Below, one piece after another: positions 44,176 through 52,073 of a stretch of DNA of 64,000 nt; position 1 is the first letter of the stretch; each line of letters opens with the position of its first letter. The stretch is taken from assembly GCA_934130375.1 (NCBI GenBank), contig CAKOXW010000001.1, positions 62,001-126,000 of the forward strand, in the 5' to 3' direction. Below the pieces are notes generated by a model that saw only the letters and a list, made by a program, of their open reading frames with translations, made no database searches and had not been told where the DNA came from. Both the position numbers and the translations under genes were made by a program. The stretch is from an uncultured Bacilli bacterium (GTDB taxonomy: Bacteria; Bacillota_I; Bacilli_A; RF39; UBA660).

Positions 44176-46032
44176 ATGGCAATTCCTAAGACTAGTTTTA
44201 TAAATTATGGAAGATGTAGAAGATATGTTTCTTTATCTGAAGTAAAGAAAGATAAACTTAATGCAGATATATCTTATGAAGAATATAAGAATGAGGAATT
44301 AGATGAAGAGATTAAAAATTTATTATCTGAAATGTACTCTGATAGTGATGAAGATTTAATTGATACATCTAATCCTGAACTTGAAGTAATGCTTCCTTAC
44401 TATAAAGAAATAGAAATGCTAGCAGGTTCTAAGATTAAGAATTTATTTGGTGGAGAAGTAGTTTATGCTCTTGACACTAAGAAACAACAATCTTTTGATT
44501 TTAAAGAAGATGGTATTAGATATTTATGTTATGTAGATATTTATAATGAACTTGATAATGAAATAAATATTATAGAGGTTAAAGCAACAACTAGTAATAA
44601 GTATCTTTCTTTAGAAGGTGGTTATAGAAGTACTAAAAATAATAAATGTTCTAAATATTCAATATTTTATAAAGATAAAAGAGGTATATATCATTTAAAA
44701 GAAGATTTAGAAAATTTTGATATAACTAAAGAGATGCCTAATAATTCTTATTTGAAAAAAAGAAGTAAGTTACTTGATAGGTTTGATGAATGTGGCAAGT
44801 ATATTTATGATTTGTCTGTTCAAAGAATGATTATTGAATGTGATTTGAAAGAACATAATTTTACTAATAAAAAGATAAATTATTATTTGGCTGTTTTAAA
44901 TTCTGAATATGTATTTGATGGTAAGTATGAAAATAATAAGCCTGTTTATGGTGATGATATTATAAGCATCTTTGAATTTAATAATATAACTAAAGAAATG
45001 CAGGAAAAAGTATTATTAGATAAAGAAAATATAAAGAAGTACTTGCTCGAAATGGATGTAAGTCCTTGTCCAATTGGAATTTGTTGCGAATATAAAAGTA
45101 AATCTAAGTGTAAATTTTGTCCGATATGTTTTAAGAAAATACCTAAATATAATTCATCACTTGATTATATGAATAATGGTTTTGGTTTTAAGGATGATGA
45201 TGGATGTATCCATAAAGGACTTGATTTAATTAATGAAGGATATTTAAACATGTTAGATATTCCTAAATCTTGGATTAAAAATGAAAATCATTTAATACAA
45301 AGAGAGTGCTTAGAAACAGGTAATCAATTTATTGATAAAGATAAAATAAAACTCGCACTTAATAATATAAAGTATCCAATATATCATTTAGATTTTGAAA
45401 CATTTCCTTGTCCTCTTCCTAGATTTAGAGGTGAAAAATGCTATACTCAGTCACCATTTCAGTTTTCACTACATATTGAAAAAGAACCAGGTGTATGTGA
45501 TAAAGAGATTAATCATTATGAGTTTTTATCTAGTAATCCAAATAATGATGATAGATTAGAACTAGTTAAGAAATTAGTTGAATATATAAAACCTGATGGT
45601 ACTTTGTTCGCACAGAATGTAGGATTTGAAAAAGGTAGGATTAAGGAACTAGCAAATACTTTTTCTCAGTATAAAGATAAGTTGATGAGTATATATAATA
45701 CAGGTTCTGATTTACTTTATATAATAAAGGGCAATAGTGAGTTTTATAAATCATTAAATTATAGTGATAATGAGTCTAAGAGAGTAAATTTTTATGATTA
45801 TCGTTTAAGTGGTTCTTATTCTATAAAGAAAACACTTCCTGTATTTAGTGATTTATCTTATAGTAACTTAGATGTTAAAAATGGAACAGAAGCTCTTGTT
45901 ACTTATGCTTCATTTAAAACGATGCCAAGTGAGTTAAAAAGATTAAAATATAATTCATTACTTGAGTATTGTAAGCAAGATACATGGGCAATGGTTGTAA
46001 TATTAAATAAAATTAGAGAAATGGTTAAATAG
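44176..46032 (+). CDS. DUF2779 protein: Cas4-like nuclease fused to DEDD exonuclease-like domain
   Basis: The 618-residue protein matches the DUF2779 family found in Mollicutes and relatives. The N-terminal half has a RecB/Cas4-type PD-(D/E)xK core (Asp in YVDIY, then IIEVKA at about 134) and a Cys cluster CPIGICCEYKSKSKCKFC (about 298-315) able to hold an iron-sulfur cluster. The C-terminal half begins YHLDFETFPCPLPRFRG (about 402), an RNase H-like DEDD motif, and ends LEYCKQDTWAMV with further acidic residues. Two nuclease folds in one chain suggest DNA repair or processing. It lies between two small unknown genes and a Fic-like gene. Confidence 0.75.
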   Translation: MAIPKTSFINYGRCRRYVSLSEVKKDKLNADISYEEYKNEELDEEIKNLLSEMYSDSDEDLIDTSNPELEVMLPYYKEIEMLAGSKIKNLFGGEVVYALDTKKQQSFDFKEDGIRYLCYVDIYNELDNEINIIEVKATTSNKYLSLEGGYRSTKNNKCSKYSIFYKDKRGIYHLKEDLENFDITKEMPNNSYLKKRSKLLDRFDECGKYIYDLSVQRMIIECDLKEHNFTNKKINYYLAVLNSEYVFDGKYENNKPVYGDDIISIFEFNNITKEMQEKVLLDKENIKKYLLEMDVSPCPIGICCEYKSKSKCKFCPICFKKIPKYNSSLDYMNNGFGFKDDDGCIHKGLDLINEGYLNMLDIPKSWIKNENHLIQRECLETGNQFIDKDKIKLALNNIKYPIYHLDFETFPCPLPRFRGEKCYTQSPFQFSLHIEKEPGVCDKEINHYEFLSSNPNNDDRLELVKKLVEYIKPDGTLFAQNVGFEKGRIKELANTFSQYKDKLMSIYNTGSDLLYIIKGNSEFYKSLNYSDNESKRVNFYDYRLSGSYSIKKTLPVFSDLSYSNLDVKNGTEALVTYASFKTMPSELKRLKYNSLLEYCKQDTWAMVVILNKIREMVK

Positions 46033-46040
46033 GTGTTGAT

Positions 46041-46316
46041 ATGAGAGAATACGAAGTAATTAGTAGGGATAATTATACTTATATTTTAAGATGTAATAAC
46101 AAGGATTATAAGTATAATATAGAGTTTTATGATTTTTATGTAGATGTTGGTGATATACTTTATTTTCCTTCTAGTATGTTTAACAATGAGAAAGTTTTAT
46201 GTTTTGGAGATGTTAAATCTATATATGGAAAAGATATGAATAAATATACTAGAGATGATTTACTTATTATAAAGAAAGGCAATGATATTTATTATCTAAA
46301 GAGGTATTATGGCTAA
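46041..46316 (+). CDS. Hypothetical protein, 91 aa
   Basis: A small soluble protein rich in Tyr and Asp with alternating beta strands (NYTYILRCNNKDYKYNI, VGDILYF, DDLLIIKKGNDIYYL), suggesting a small beta barrel. No family recognised. AGGTGTTGAT precedes the ATG. The next start overlaps its stop by one base and it follows the DUF2779 gene by 8 bases, so it belongs to that operon. Confidence 0.6.
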   Translation: MREYEVISRDNYTYILRCNNKDYKYNIEFYDFYVDVGDILYFPSSMFNNEKVLCFGDVKSIYGKDMNKYTRDDLLIIKKGNDIYYLKRYYG

Positions 46317-47629
46317 TGAATAGTGATTTACAATATATTAAGAAAAAATATGGGGAAAAGATGATGCATTTTTGTAGAGAAAATTTTTCTACAATTCTTG
46401 AAAAAGAAGGATTATTAACTCAAGTATTTAGTAGTTATTTTAATGAAAGTAGAAGTTTATATGATGACTTAAAAGAAAATAACTGGTTATTTCAATTTAA
46501 AAACTTTATTGTTAAAAAGGCAAGTAGTGGTGAAAATTCATTAGATACTAATTTAACTGATACTAATAAGACACCTGAAGAATTAATGGATGAAGTAGGA
46601 TATGTGCTTAAACAATGTTTTTCTGAAGATGAGATACAAAGCTATAAAAAGTATTATAGAGATGATGAAGCATTATGTACTTTTCATGGAAATAGATTAG
46701 ATAAATGTACTGTATTCTTTGCTGTTAAAAAAGATGTAGATAGTATTATAAGAAGTGATTATAGAAATCCAAAAAGAGAAGATGTATATGGAACTTCAGT
46801 AATAAGTATACAATTTACTAAGGATGGTACGAATACTTTATCTATAAAGAATAGATATAATCATACTATTGACAATCCTGATGCGACATTTGGAAATAAT
46901 TTAGAAAATATTATTCCGGGTCTTACTGAGAGTTTTGCAAAAACATATGGATTAAGGCAAGAAAATCCATCAGTAGACTTTGAAATACCTGGATATGTAA
47001 GAGCAAATGATGGTAAGTTTTATAAATATAATTATGAAATAAATAATATTTATTATTGTCCTGATAATATAATAATAGATAACTTTAGTGTTAAGAAATT
47101 TGATAAAAGTTTATATTTTATATTTGATTATTTTATGATTGATTTATCTAAATCTAATAGAAGTATTATTTGCTATGATAAAAAAATAGGCGATGGCTTT
47201 TTTAGTACGATTCCTAAGATAGAAAGAATTGCTATTGAAAATATTGAAGATGGTAAAAGAGTAGTTATACTTGGTTCTAATAATGAATGTATGGAACTTA
47301 CTTTGGATAAAGATAATAGAACTAAGAAGCTAAGAATGGAAAATATAAGTAAACCAAAAGATGGTTTTATGTTTAAAAATGAAACAATAGAGGAACTTGA
47401 TTTAGGCAGTGTTGATACTCTAGATTATGATACATTCTTCCATAATAAGACATTAAGAAAAGTAAATGCACCAAATTTAAAAAGAATTGATGATTATGTT
47501 TTAGTGTATAATGAAGCGTTAGAAGAATTTAATGCACCAAATCTAGAATATATTGGTGATATGTCTTTAGAACGTTCTAAAGTATTAGAAAGTTTAAAAA
47601 ATCAAATTGGTGAAAATAAGACTAAATAA
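46316..47629 (+). CDS. Cytosolic protein with C-terminal leucine-rich repeats
   Basis: The 437-residue product lacks a signal peptide. Residues 1-330 are of unknown fold. The C terminus (about 355-425) has BspA-type repeats: TIEELDLGSVDTLDYDTFF, LRKVNAPNLKRIDDYVL and LEEFNAPNLEYIGDMSL. Such repeats are usually on surface proteins, so a cytosolic one is unusual. The start overlaps the preceding stop by one base, making it the last gene of the operon from polA onward. Confidence 0.6.
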   Translation: MNSDLQYIKKKYGEKMMHFCRENFSTILEKEGLLTQVFSSYFNESRSLYDDLKENNWLFQFKNFIVKKASSGENSLDTNLTDTNKTPEELMDEVGYVLKQCFSEDEIQSYKKYYRDDEALCTFHGNRLDKCTVFFAVKKDVDSIIRSDYRNPKREDVYGTSVISIQFTKDGTNTLSIKNRYNHTIDNPDATFGNNLENIIPGLTESFAKTYGLRQENPSVDFEIPGYVRANDGKFYKYNYEINNIYYCPDNIIIDNFSVKKFDKSLYFIFDYFMIDLSKSNRSIICYDKKIGDGFFSTIPKIERIAIENIEDGKRVVILGSNNECMELTLDKDNRTKKLRMENISKPKDGFMFKNETIEELDLGSVDTLDYDTFFHNKTLRKVNAPNLKRIDDYVLVYNEALEEFNAPNLEYIGDMSLERSKVLESLKNQIGENKTK

Positions 47630-47698
47630 TGTAAACTTGTGTCGAACATATTTACATTAAAATGTATATATAATATTATTAAAATAGAGGTGAAGAAA

Positions 47699-47893
47699 AT
47701 GATTTATCCTTCTATTGATAAACTACTTAATATAGTTGATTCAAAGTATGCTCTTGTACATATCGTATCAAGAAGAGCAGAGCAAATGCATGAAGATCAT
47801 TTCTTTCAAATGAGAGAAAGAGATTATAAGTGCAAAAAGTATATAGGAAGGGCCCTTGAAGAAGTGGCAGAAGGCTTAATACATATTAAATAG
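47699..47893 (+). CDS. rpoZ: RNA polymerase omega subunit
   Basis: The 64-residue product reads MIYPSIDKLLNIVDSKYALV, then VSRRAEQM and YIGRALEEVAEGLI, the conserved omega core that wraps the beta' C terminus and aids RNA polymerase assembly. ATG 47699 is chosen because AGGTGAAG precedes it; a longer in-frame ORF begins upstream of the likely promoter. It is monocistronic here rather than next to gmk and dfp as in Bacillus. Its terminator stem overlaps the last codons. Confidence 0.9.
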   Translation: MIYPSIDKLLNIVDSKYALVHIVSRRAEQMHEDHFFQMRERDYKCKKYIGRALEEVAEGLIHIK

Positions 47894-47908
47894 TATTAAG
47901 TTTTTTTT
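47875..47908 (+). terminator. Intrinsic terminator of rpoZ
   Basis: CTTAATAC-(10)-GTATTAAG followed by TTTTTTTT; the stem starts inside the coding region. Confidence 0.75.
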
Positions 47909-47991
47909 AAAAATAAATTAGAACAAATGTATGTGCTTATATTGACTTAATTAATTATATTTGTTAAACTTAATTTGAAAGTAGGTGAATT

Positions 47992-48750
47992 ATGAAAATA
48001 AACAAATTTAAAAAAGTTGGTACTAATAAATATAAGATTTATTTTGATAATGAAATTCTTACTGTATATGAAGATGTAATATTAAAATATAATTTATTAT
48101 ATAAAAAGGATATTGATAATGATTTATTGCATGAAATAAATAAAGATAATTTTAAAGCATCTATTTATGATACTGCAGTAAAATATATAAGTATAAGAAT
48201 GAGGTCTGTAAAGGAATTAAGGGAATATTTAACTAAGAAAAAGTTTGAATGTAAGAATATTGATGAGGTAATAGATAGACTACTTCATGAAAATATATTA
48301 AATGATAGTAATTTTGCTAGATGTTATGTAAATGATAAGTTATTACTCACTAATAATGGGCCTGATAAGATTAAAAGTGATTTAATGAAATTGGGTATTA
48401 GTGATGATATTATTTCAAATGTGATAGCTAATATTGATAATGATATTGTTAATGAAAAGTTAGAGAAAATAATAAAAAAAGAGATAAAGAATAATACTAA
48501 ATTGCCTCTTAATAAGATGAAGAATAAGATAATAAATAGATGTATAAATGCTGGATATAAGTATGATAGTATTATAGAAGTATTAAATAGTAATACATTA
48601 AGGTCTAAATCTAATATTGAAGATGAATATAATAAGTTATATTCTAAGTATAGACTTAAGTATGAAGATTATAAATTAAAACAATTTTTAAGAGGTAAGT
48701 TGTATCAAAAAGGGTATAGTATAGAAGAGATAAATAGTATTATTGATTAA
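47992..48750 (+). CDS. recX: Regulatory protein RecX
   Basis: RecX modulates RecA filaments. The 252-residue protein has the family's three-helix repeats: YISIRMRSVKELREYLTKK, VIDRLLHENILNDSNFARCYVND, and the C-terminal KLKQFLRGKLYQKGYSIEEI. The length matches the long Gram-positive form. TAGGTGAATT precedes the ATG and a TTGACT/TAAACT promoter (about 47942-47970) is plausible. recA is not in this window. Confidence 0.85.
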   Translation: MKINKFKKVGTNKYKIYFDNEILTVYEDVILKYNLLYKKDIDNDLLHEINKDNFKASIYDTAVKYISIRMRSVKELREYLTKKKFECKNIDEVIDRLLHENILNDSNFARCYVNDKLLLTNNGPDKIKSDLMKLGISDDIISNVIANIDNDIVNEKLEKIIKKEIKNNTKLPLNKMKNKIINRCINAGYKYDSIIEVLNSNTLRSKSNIEDEYNKLYSKYRLKYEDYKLKQFLRGKLYQKGYSIEEINSIID

Positions 48751-48760
48751 CTTATTTTAT

Positions 48761-48790
48761 GTGTAGTCGTGGGCTTAAGTAGTTTATATT
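48761..48790 (+). repeat. Post-terminator box, copy 4
   Basis: GTGTAGTCGTGGGCTTAAGT followed by AGTTTATATT, 10 bases after the recX stop. A hairpin terminator follows at 48801-48828. It is the closest copy to the consensus, and the AGTTTATATT extension is shared with copies 5 and 6. Confidence 0.75.
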
Positions 48791-48800
48791 TAGGTAATGA

Positions 48801-48828
48801 ATAGTTTACATGTGTAAACTATTTTTTT
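48801..48828 (+). terminator. Hairpin terminator downstream of recX box
   Basis: ATAGTTTACA-TG-TGTAAACTAT followed by a T7 run. Confidence 0.85.
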
Positions 48829-48857
48829 GTACAAGTATTATTAATGTTTAAAAATGG

Positions 48858-48884
48858 AAAAGACCATTTGGTCTTATTTTGTTG
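48858..48884. repeat. Hairpin repeat, copy 1 (partner at 49095-49117)
   Basis: The palindrome AAGACCATTTGGTCTT and its flanks recur with one stem change (AAGACCATTTGGCCTT) at the end of prsA, about 240 bp away. The two copies bracket the decamer array. Confidence 0.75.
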
Positions 48885-48910
48885 CTATAGTTTTATGTGA
48901 TGATGTTTAC

Positions 48911-49058
48911 TGCAGTATTTTTTGAATAATTGTGTAGTATTTGTATGGTTTTTAATGATATTTTGATATAATACTTATTATTTTTTAAAAATTAGAAAAT
49001 ATTATTGCAGTATTTATTTTAGTTGCTGCAGTATTTATTATAGTTTTTTGTAGTATTT
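48911..49058 (+). repeat. Five phased direct repeats TG(C/T)AGTATTT
   Basis: Copies begin at 48911, 48933, 49006, 49027 and 49049. Spacings of 22, 73, 21 and 22 bp are near multiples of a helical turn, so all copies face one side of the DNA. This 360-bp intergenic stretch between recX and prsA has no gene. A -10-like TGATATAAT lies at about 48964-48972. A protein-binding array is the simplest reading. Confidence 0.65.
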
Positions 49059-49090
49059 AAATTGTTTTTTCATACAAATAAATGAGCATG

Positions 49091-49112
49091 AAAAAAAAGA
49101 CCATTTGGCCTT
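49091..49112 (-). terminator. Intrinsic terminator of prsA
   Basis: On the minus strand, AAGGCC-AAAT-GGTCTT (one mismatch) followed by TTTTTTTT, overlapping the prsA stop. It is the second copy of the hairpin repeat. Confidence 0.7.
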
Positions 49113-50088
49113 ATTTTTTTGTTGATGATGCTTTTTGTTCATTCATATAATGATCATATTTTATTTTTAATTCAGCATCGTAAATTTTTAAATCATTTTT
49201 TTCTCTTAACCATTCCATAGCATAAACATAAATATTATCAGTATTGCTTATTTTTTCACTTACTAAAGTGTCTTTAATACTATCTTTTACTTCGTCGAAT
49301 GCAGGTTTTTCTTTTTGGTCTGTTTTTAATATTATGTGATATCCAAATTGTGTTTTAACAGGTTCTTTTGTATATTCTCCAACTTTTAACTTAACAGCAG
49401 CATCTTCAAATTCAGTTACTGTTTTGCCTCTATTGAAGTAACCAATATTACCACCATCAGATGCAGATGAATCTGAAGAATTTTCTTTTGCTAACTCTTC
49501 GAAACTAGCACCTTCATCTAATTTTTTAATTAATTCTTTTGCTTTTTCTAATGCTTTAGCCTCAGCTTCTTTCTTTTCATCACTAGTTGCATTGCTACTA
49601 GCGTCAGACTTAATAAGAATATGACTTACTTTCATATCACCAATTGATTTTTCTTCATAATATTTTTCAATATCTTTATCAGTAATTAGAGTAGCAGCAT
49701 AATCTTTCGCAGCATTTTCTCTTTTGAACGCAACTTCAATATAATCTCTTAATTCTTTTTCAGAAGAAACTCCATAATATTGACTAATTGCACTATTGAA
49801 ATCTGAACCAAATTGATTTTTTAAAGATACGATAGTACTATCAATCTTAGTTTTCATATCTTTATCAGTTTCATATACCTTATTTAATAATTGATCATCA
49901 ATTGAATTAATTAAAGCATATGTTCCATAACTTGTTTTTAATTTGTTATAGAATTCATCAACTGTCATATTTAGTCCATCCATTTCAAACAATAACTCAG
50001 AGCCATCATTTAATTTTGGTATTTTACCACAACCTGTTAATGATAATATAACAAGTGATACACATAATATTTTTTTAATTGCTTTCAT
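49111..50088 (-). CDS. prsA: PrsA-like foldase lipoprotein (parvulin)
   Basis: A surface peptidyl-prolyl isomerase that folds exported proteins. The 325-residue protein has a lipoprotein signal with lipobox LTGC (Cys about residue 20), a SurA-like N-terminal helical domain and a parvulin domain (about 152-260). The latter shows VSHILIKSD, GASFEELAKENSSD, GGNIGYFNRG and TQFGYHIILKTD. The C terminus is helical. It is one of only two protein genes on the minus strand. An AAGGAGGATTTTAG site and a TTGTTT/TATAAT promoter precede it. Confidence 0.9.
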   Translation of the reverse strand: MKAIKKILCVSLVILSLTGCGKIPKLNDGSELLFEMDGLNMTVDEFYNKLKTSYGTYALINSIDDQLLNKVYETDKDMKTKIDSTIVSLKNQFGSDFNSAISQYYGVSSEKELRDYIEVAFKRENAAKDYAATLITDKDIEKYYEEKSIGDMKVSHILIKSDASSNATSDEKKEAEAKALEKAKELIKKLDEGASFEELAKENSSDSSASDGGNIGYFNRGKTVTEFEDAAVKLKVGEYTKEPVKTQFGYHIILKTDQKEKPAFDEVKDSIKDTLVSEKISNTDNIYVYAMEWLREKNDLKIYDAELKIKYDHYMNEQKASSTKK

Positions 50089-50110
50089 CTAAAATCCTCC
50101 TTGCATAATA

Positions 50111-50139
50111 ATTATAATAAAAAAACAATAAAAAAACAA
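50111..50139 (-). promoter_or_regulatory. Promoter of prsA
   Basis: On the minus strand, TTGTTT (50134-50139), a 17-base spacer and TATAAT (50111-50116). Confidence 0.6.
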
Positions 50140-50217
50140 TAATTTAGTTATAAGTAATCACACTATTTATGCATTTGCCATAAAATAATGTGAATAGATG
50201 AAAAGGAGGAATCGATT

Positions 50218-50301
50218 ATGGGACACGGATATATTAATGGTTCAGCCATAGTATTAGTATTATTCATAATATTAGTAATCGTAATAGGTGCCTACATTTA
50301 A
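50218..50301 (+). CDS. YjcZ-like membrane microprotein, 27 aa
   Basis: MGHGYINGSAIVLVLFIILV is followed by a short hydrophobic tail. The Gly-rich start and single helix match YjcZ/YczG-type proteins, tiny membrane peptides called sporulation proteins in Bacillus but present in other Firmicutes. A strong AAGGAGG precedes the ATG. A second member follows within 20 bases. Role unknown. Confidence 0.7.
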   Translation: MGHGYINGSAIVLVLFIILVIVIGAYI

Positions 50302-50321
50302 ATAAAAAAGGAGGTGTAATT

Positions 50322-50435
50322 ATGGCTTGCAATACAACATGCCAAAACTCTTGTGGTGGAGGCAATACAGGATTTTTAATTGTTATAGTTTTATATATTT
50401 TACTTGCTATAATACTAGGATCAGTTATATGCTAA
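50322..50435 (+). CDS. YjcZ-like membrane microprotein, 37 aa, Cys-rich
   Basis: MACNTTCQNSCGGGNTGFLI leads into one hydrophobic helix ending LGSVIC. The Cys/Gly-rich head plus single helix is the YjcZ pattern; four Cys are present, three in the head. AAGGAGGTG precedes the ATG. It is cotranscribed with the 50218 gene and ends at a terminator hairpin (50438-50460). Confidence 0.7.
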   Translation: MACNTTCQNSCGGGNTGFLIVIVLYILLAIILGSVIC

Positions 50436-51079
50436 GAAAGATTGAGAAATCAATCTTTTTATCTAAACCAATAATAGGTATAGTAACTAGATTAGAAAAT
50501 AATATGCATAAAATAAATAAATCTCTAATTGATAATATTACTAAGTGCGGTGGTTTATGCTTAGGAATTATTAATGAAGAAAGATATAGTTATGAATTTT
50601 TAGATAGAGATAAATTAATTATTGATAATATATTAAAAATATGTGATGGTTTTGTGATACCAGGTGGTAGTACTGAGAGTTATTTAGATAAATATATTAT
50701 AGAGTATGCAACTAAAAATAATATTCCAATACTTGGTATTTGTCTTGGTATGCAGGAAATGTCTTCTTTTCTTGATTTAGAAGAAGTTTCTAATCATAAT
50801 AAAAGTAATAGATATGTGCATAAAGTAAATATTGATAAGAATTCTTTATTATATAAAATATTTAAAAAAGATATTTATGTTAATAGTAGGCATAACTATA
50901 AGATAAAGAATTTAAATGGTTATAAAGTTGTTGGTAGGTGCCAAGATGTTATCGAAGCAATAGAGAAGGATGATAATACTTTTAATGTTGGTGTACAGTG
51001 GCATCCAGAAGATATTGATAATGAAGAATTATTTGATTATTTTATTAATAGTACAATAATTGACAAAATTTTTAAATAA
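50429..51079 (+). CDS. Class I glutamine amidotransferase, C26 (PuuD-like)
   Basis: The 216-residue enzyme matches gamma-glutamyl-gamma-aminobutyrate hydrolases: KPIIGIVTRLE at the start, FVIPGGSTE, nucleophile elbow GICLGMQ (Cys about residue 105) and the His-Glu pair in VQWHPED. It should hydrolyse a gamma-glutamyl amide. ATG 50429 is preceded by AGGATC at good spacing but lies within the last codons of the YjcZ-like gene. The terminator hairpin 50438-50460 then falls inside its own first codons, so expression depends on read-through or unusual initiation. Confidence 0.8.
   Translation: MLRKIEKSIFLSKPIIGIVTRLENNMHKINKSLIDNITKCGGLCLGIINEERYSYEFLDRDKLIIDNILKICDGFVIPGGSTESYLDKYIIEYATKNNIPILGICLGMQEMSSFLDLEEVSNHNKSNRYVHKVNIDKNSLLYKIFKKDIYVNSRHNYKIKNLNGYKVVGRCQDVIEAIEKDDNTFNVGVQWHPEDIDNEELFDYFINSTIIDKIFK
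50438..50460 (+). terminator. Hairpin terminator after the YjcZ-like pair
   Basis: AAGATTG-AGAAAT-CAATCTT followed by TTT. It lies inside the start of the C26 gene. Confidence 0.6.
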
Positions 51080-51111
51080 TATATAATATACTAAAAAAAG
51101 AGGTGAGAGAG

Positions 51112-51801
51112 ATGAGTTTTAATTTATATAATGGAGTTTATAATTTTACTACTAGTTGTAGTGATGGCTCTTTAAGTAAGAAAGAATTACTTGGTTTATT
51201 AAAGTGTGAAAAAGAATATTTAGAAATGAAATATGGTATTGATACTAGAAAAATGATTATTCCTAATCAAGATTTAAATAATGAAGGTATTTTACTTGAT
51301 ATTACTAATTTAGCAGAAGAAGCTTTATTTGATGATAGTATTAATTTACTTGATTATAATATTCCATGTGATGCGGTTATGATAAGTAGGTTTGCACCAA
51401 GTATCGCACTTGCGTATCCAACAAGTGATAATCCAGTTATAACTATTGAATCTGATTATGCAATCGCACTTGCAAGTATGAATATTGATAAATTGAATGA
51501 TAATTTACTTGAAGATATTGTAAAGAAATTTTTAAGAGTATGTAATTTATCTAATGATAAAATTAAAATTCATGTTGGACCTTGTGCTTCTTATGAAAGT
51601 ATTAATATAAAAGATATGATTAGTGGTAGTTTAGATAGAATTGGTATTAATAATGTTAAATATGACAATAGAGATACAGTTACTAATGATGATTTGTTTT
51701 CAGAAATTGGTAATAAGAAAGGTAATCATTTAACTGGTATATATTATAAACCTGATGAGAAAACTTTGAAACTACTTCGTCATCACTCAAAATGGTATTA
51801 A
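51112..51801 (+). CDS. YfiH/PgeF-like laccase-domain protein, active site not conserved
   Basis: The 229-residue product resembles the YfiH (PgeF/LACC1) family: CDAVMISRFAPSIALAYPTS aligns with the DAxVTxxPGxALGVxTADC core, and IKIHVGPCASYES with the xIGPCIGxxxYEV segment. The zinc and catalytic residues (Cys of TADC, His of HAGWRG) are not evident, the former position reading TSDNP. It may be an inactive or repurposed relative. ATG 51112 follows AGGTGAGAG. Box copy 5 comes 7 bases after its stop. Confidence 0.5.
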   Translation: MSFNLYNGVYNFTTSCSDGSLSKKELLGLLKCEKEYLEMKYGIDTRKMIIPNQDLNNEGILLDITNLAEEALFDDSINLLDYNIPCDAVMISRFAPSIALAYPTSDNPVITIESDYAIALASMNIDKLNDNLLEDIVKKFLRVCNLSNDKIKIHVGPCASYESINIKDMISGSLDRIGINNVKYDNRDTVTNDDLFSEIGNKKGNHLTGIYYKPDEKTLKLLRHHSKWY

Positions 51802-51807
51802 TTTTAT

Positions 51808-51836
51808 GTGAATTCGTGGGCTTAAGTAATTTATAT
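51808..51836 (+). repeat. Post-terminator box, copy 5
   Basis: GTGAATTCGTGGGCTTAAGT followed by AATTTATAT. No clear terminator precedes it, but a 12-bp hairpin follows at 51846-51876. Confidence 0.7.
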
Positions 51837-51845
51837 TGCAATAAT

Positions 51846-51876
51846 TAAAGACTTTACATATGTAGTAAAGTCTTTA
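51846..51876 (+). terminator. Hairpin downstream of box copy 5
   Basis: Perfect 12-bp stem TAAAGACTTTAC/GTAAAGTCTTTA with a 7-base loop; the following tract is AT-rich rather than pure T. Confidence 0.6.
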
Positions 51877-51898
51877 TATTATATATAAAAATTAGTTG

Positions 51899-51943
51899 AT
51901 TTTCACCAGAAATTATCATATTTTGATAAAAAGTGGTGAAAAT
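51899..51943. repeat. Nested inverted repeat, 45 bp
   Basis: ATTTTCACCA pairs with TGGTGAAAAT and, inside, TTATCA pairs with TGATAA, giving an extended hairpin. It abuts the ATG of a 14-codon remnant, so it would hide or form its ribosome site (GGTGAAA). Confidence 0.7.
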
Positions 51944-51988
51944 ATGACAAATTTAGAAAATATAAATCGTATCAAAATAAAGACTTAG
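51944..51988 (+). pseudogene. Remnant of an M23-like gene 3' end (14 codons)
   Basis: MTNLENINRIKIKT resembles the C terminus of the 40248 gene (NNLEDILKNINKLSDIKT), and the last codons plus terminator (51977-52002) are identical to 41106-41131 over 26 bases. This suggests a duplicated gene of which only the tail survives, though a genuine tiny ORF cannot be excluded. Confidence 0.45.
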
Positions 51989-52002
51989 GTCTTTTTTCTT
52001 TT
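51977..52002 (+). terminator. Terminator identical to 41106-41131
   Basis: Same AAGAC-TTA-GGTCTT stem with TTTTCTTTT tail as after the M23-like gene. Confidence 0.75.
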
Positions 52003-52073
52003 CTAATTAGTTTTCTTAAAACCTTGAAATGCATATAATAATAGTGATAAAATATAAAGTAGTGGGTGATTAG

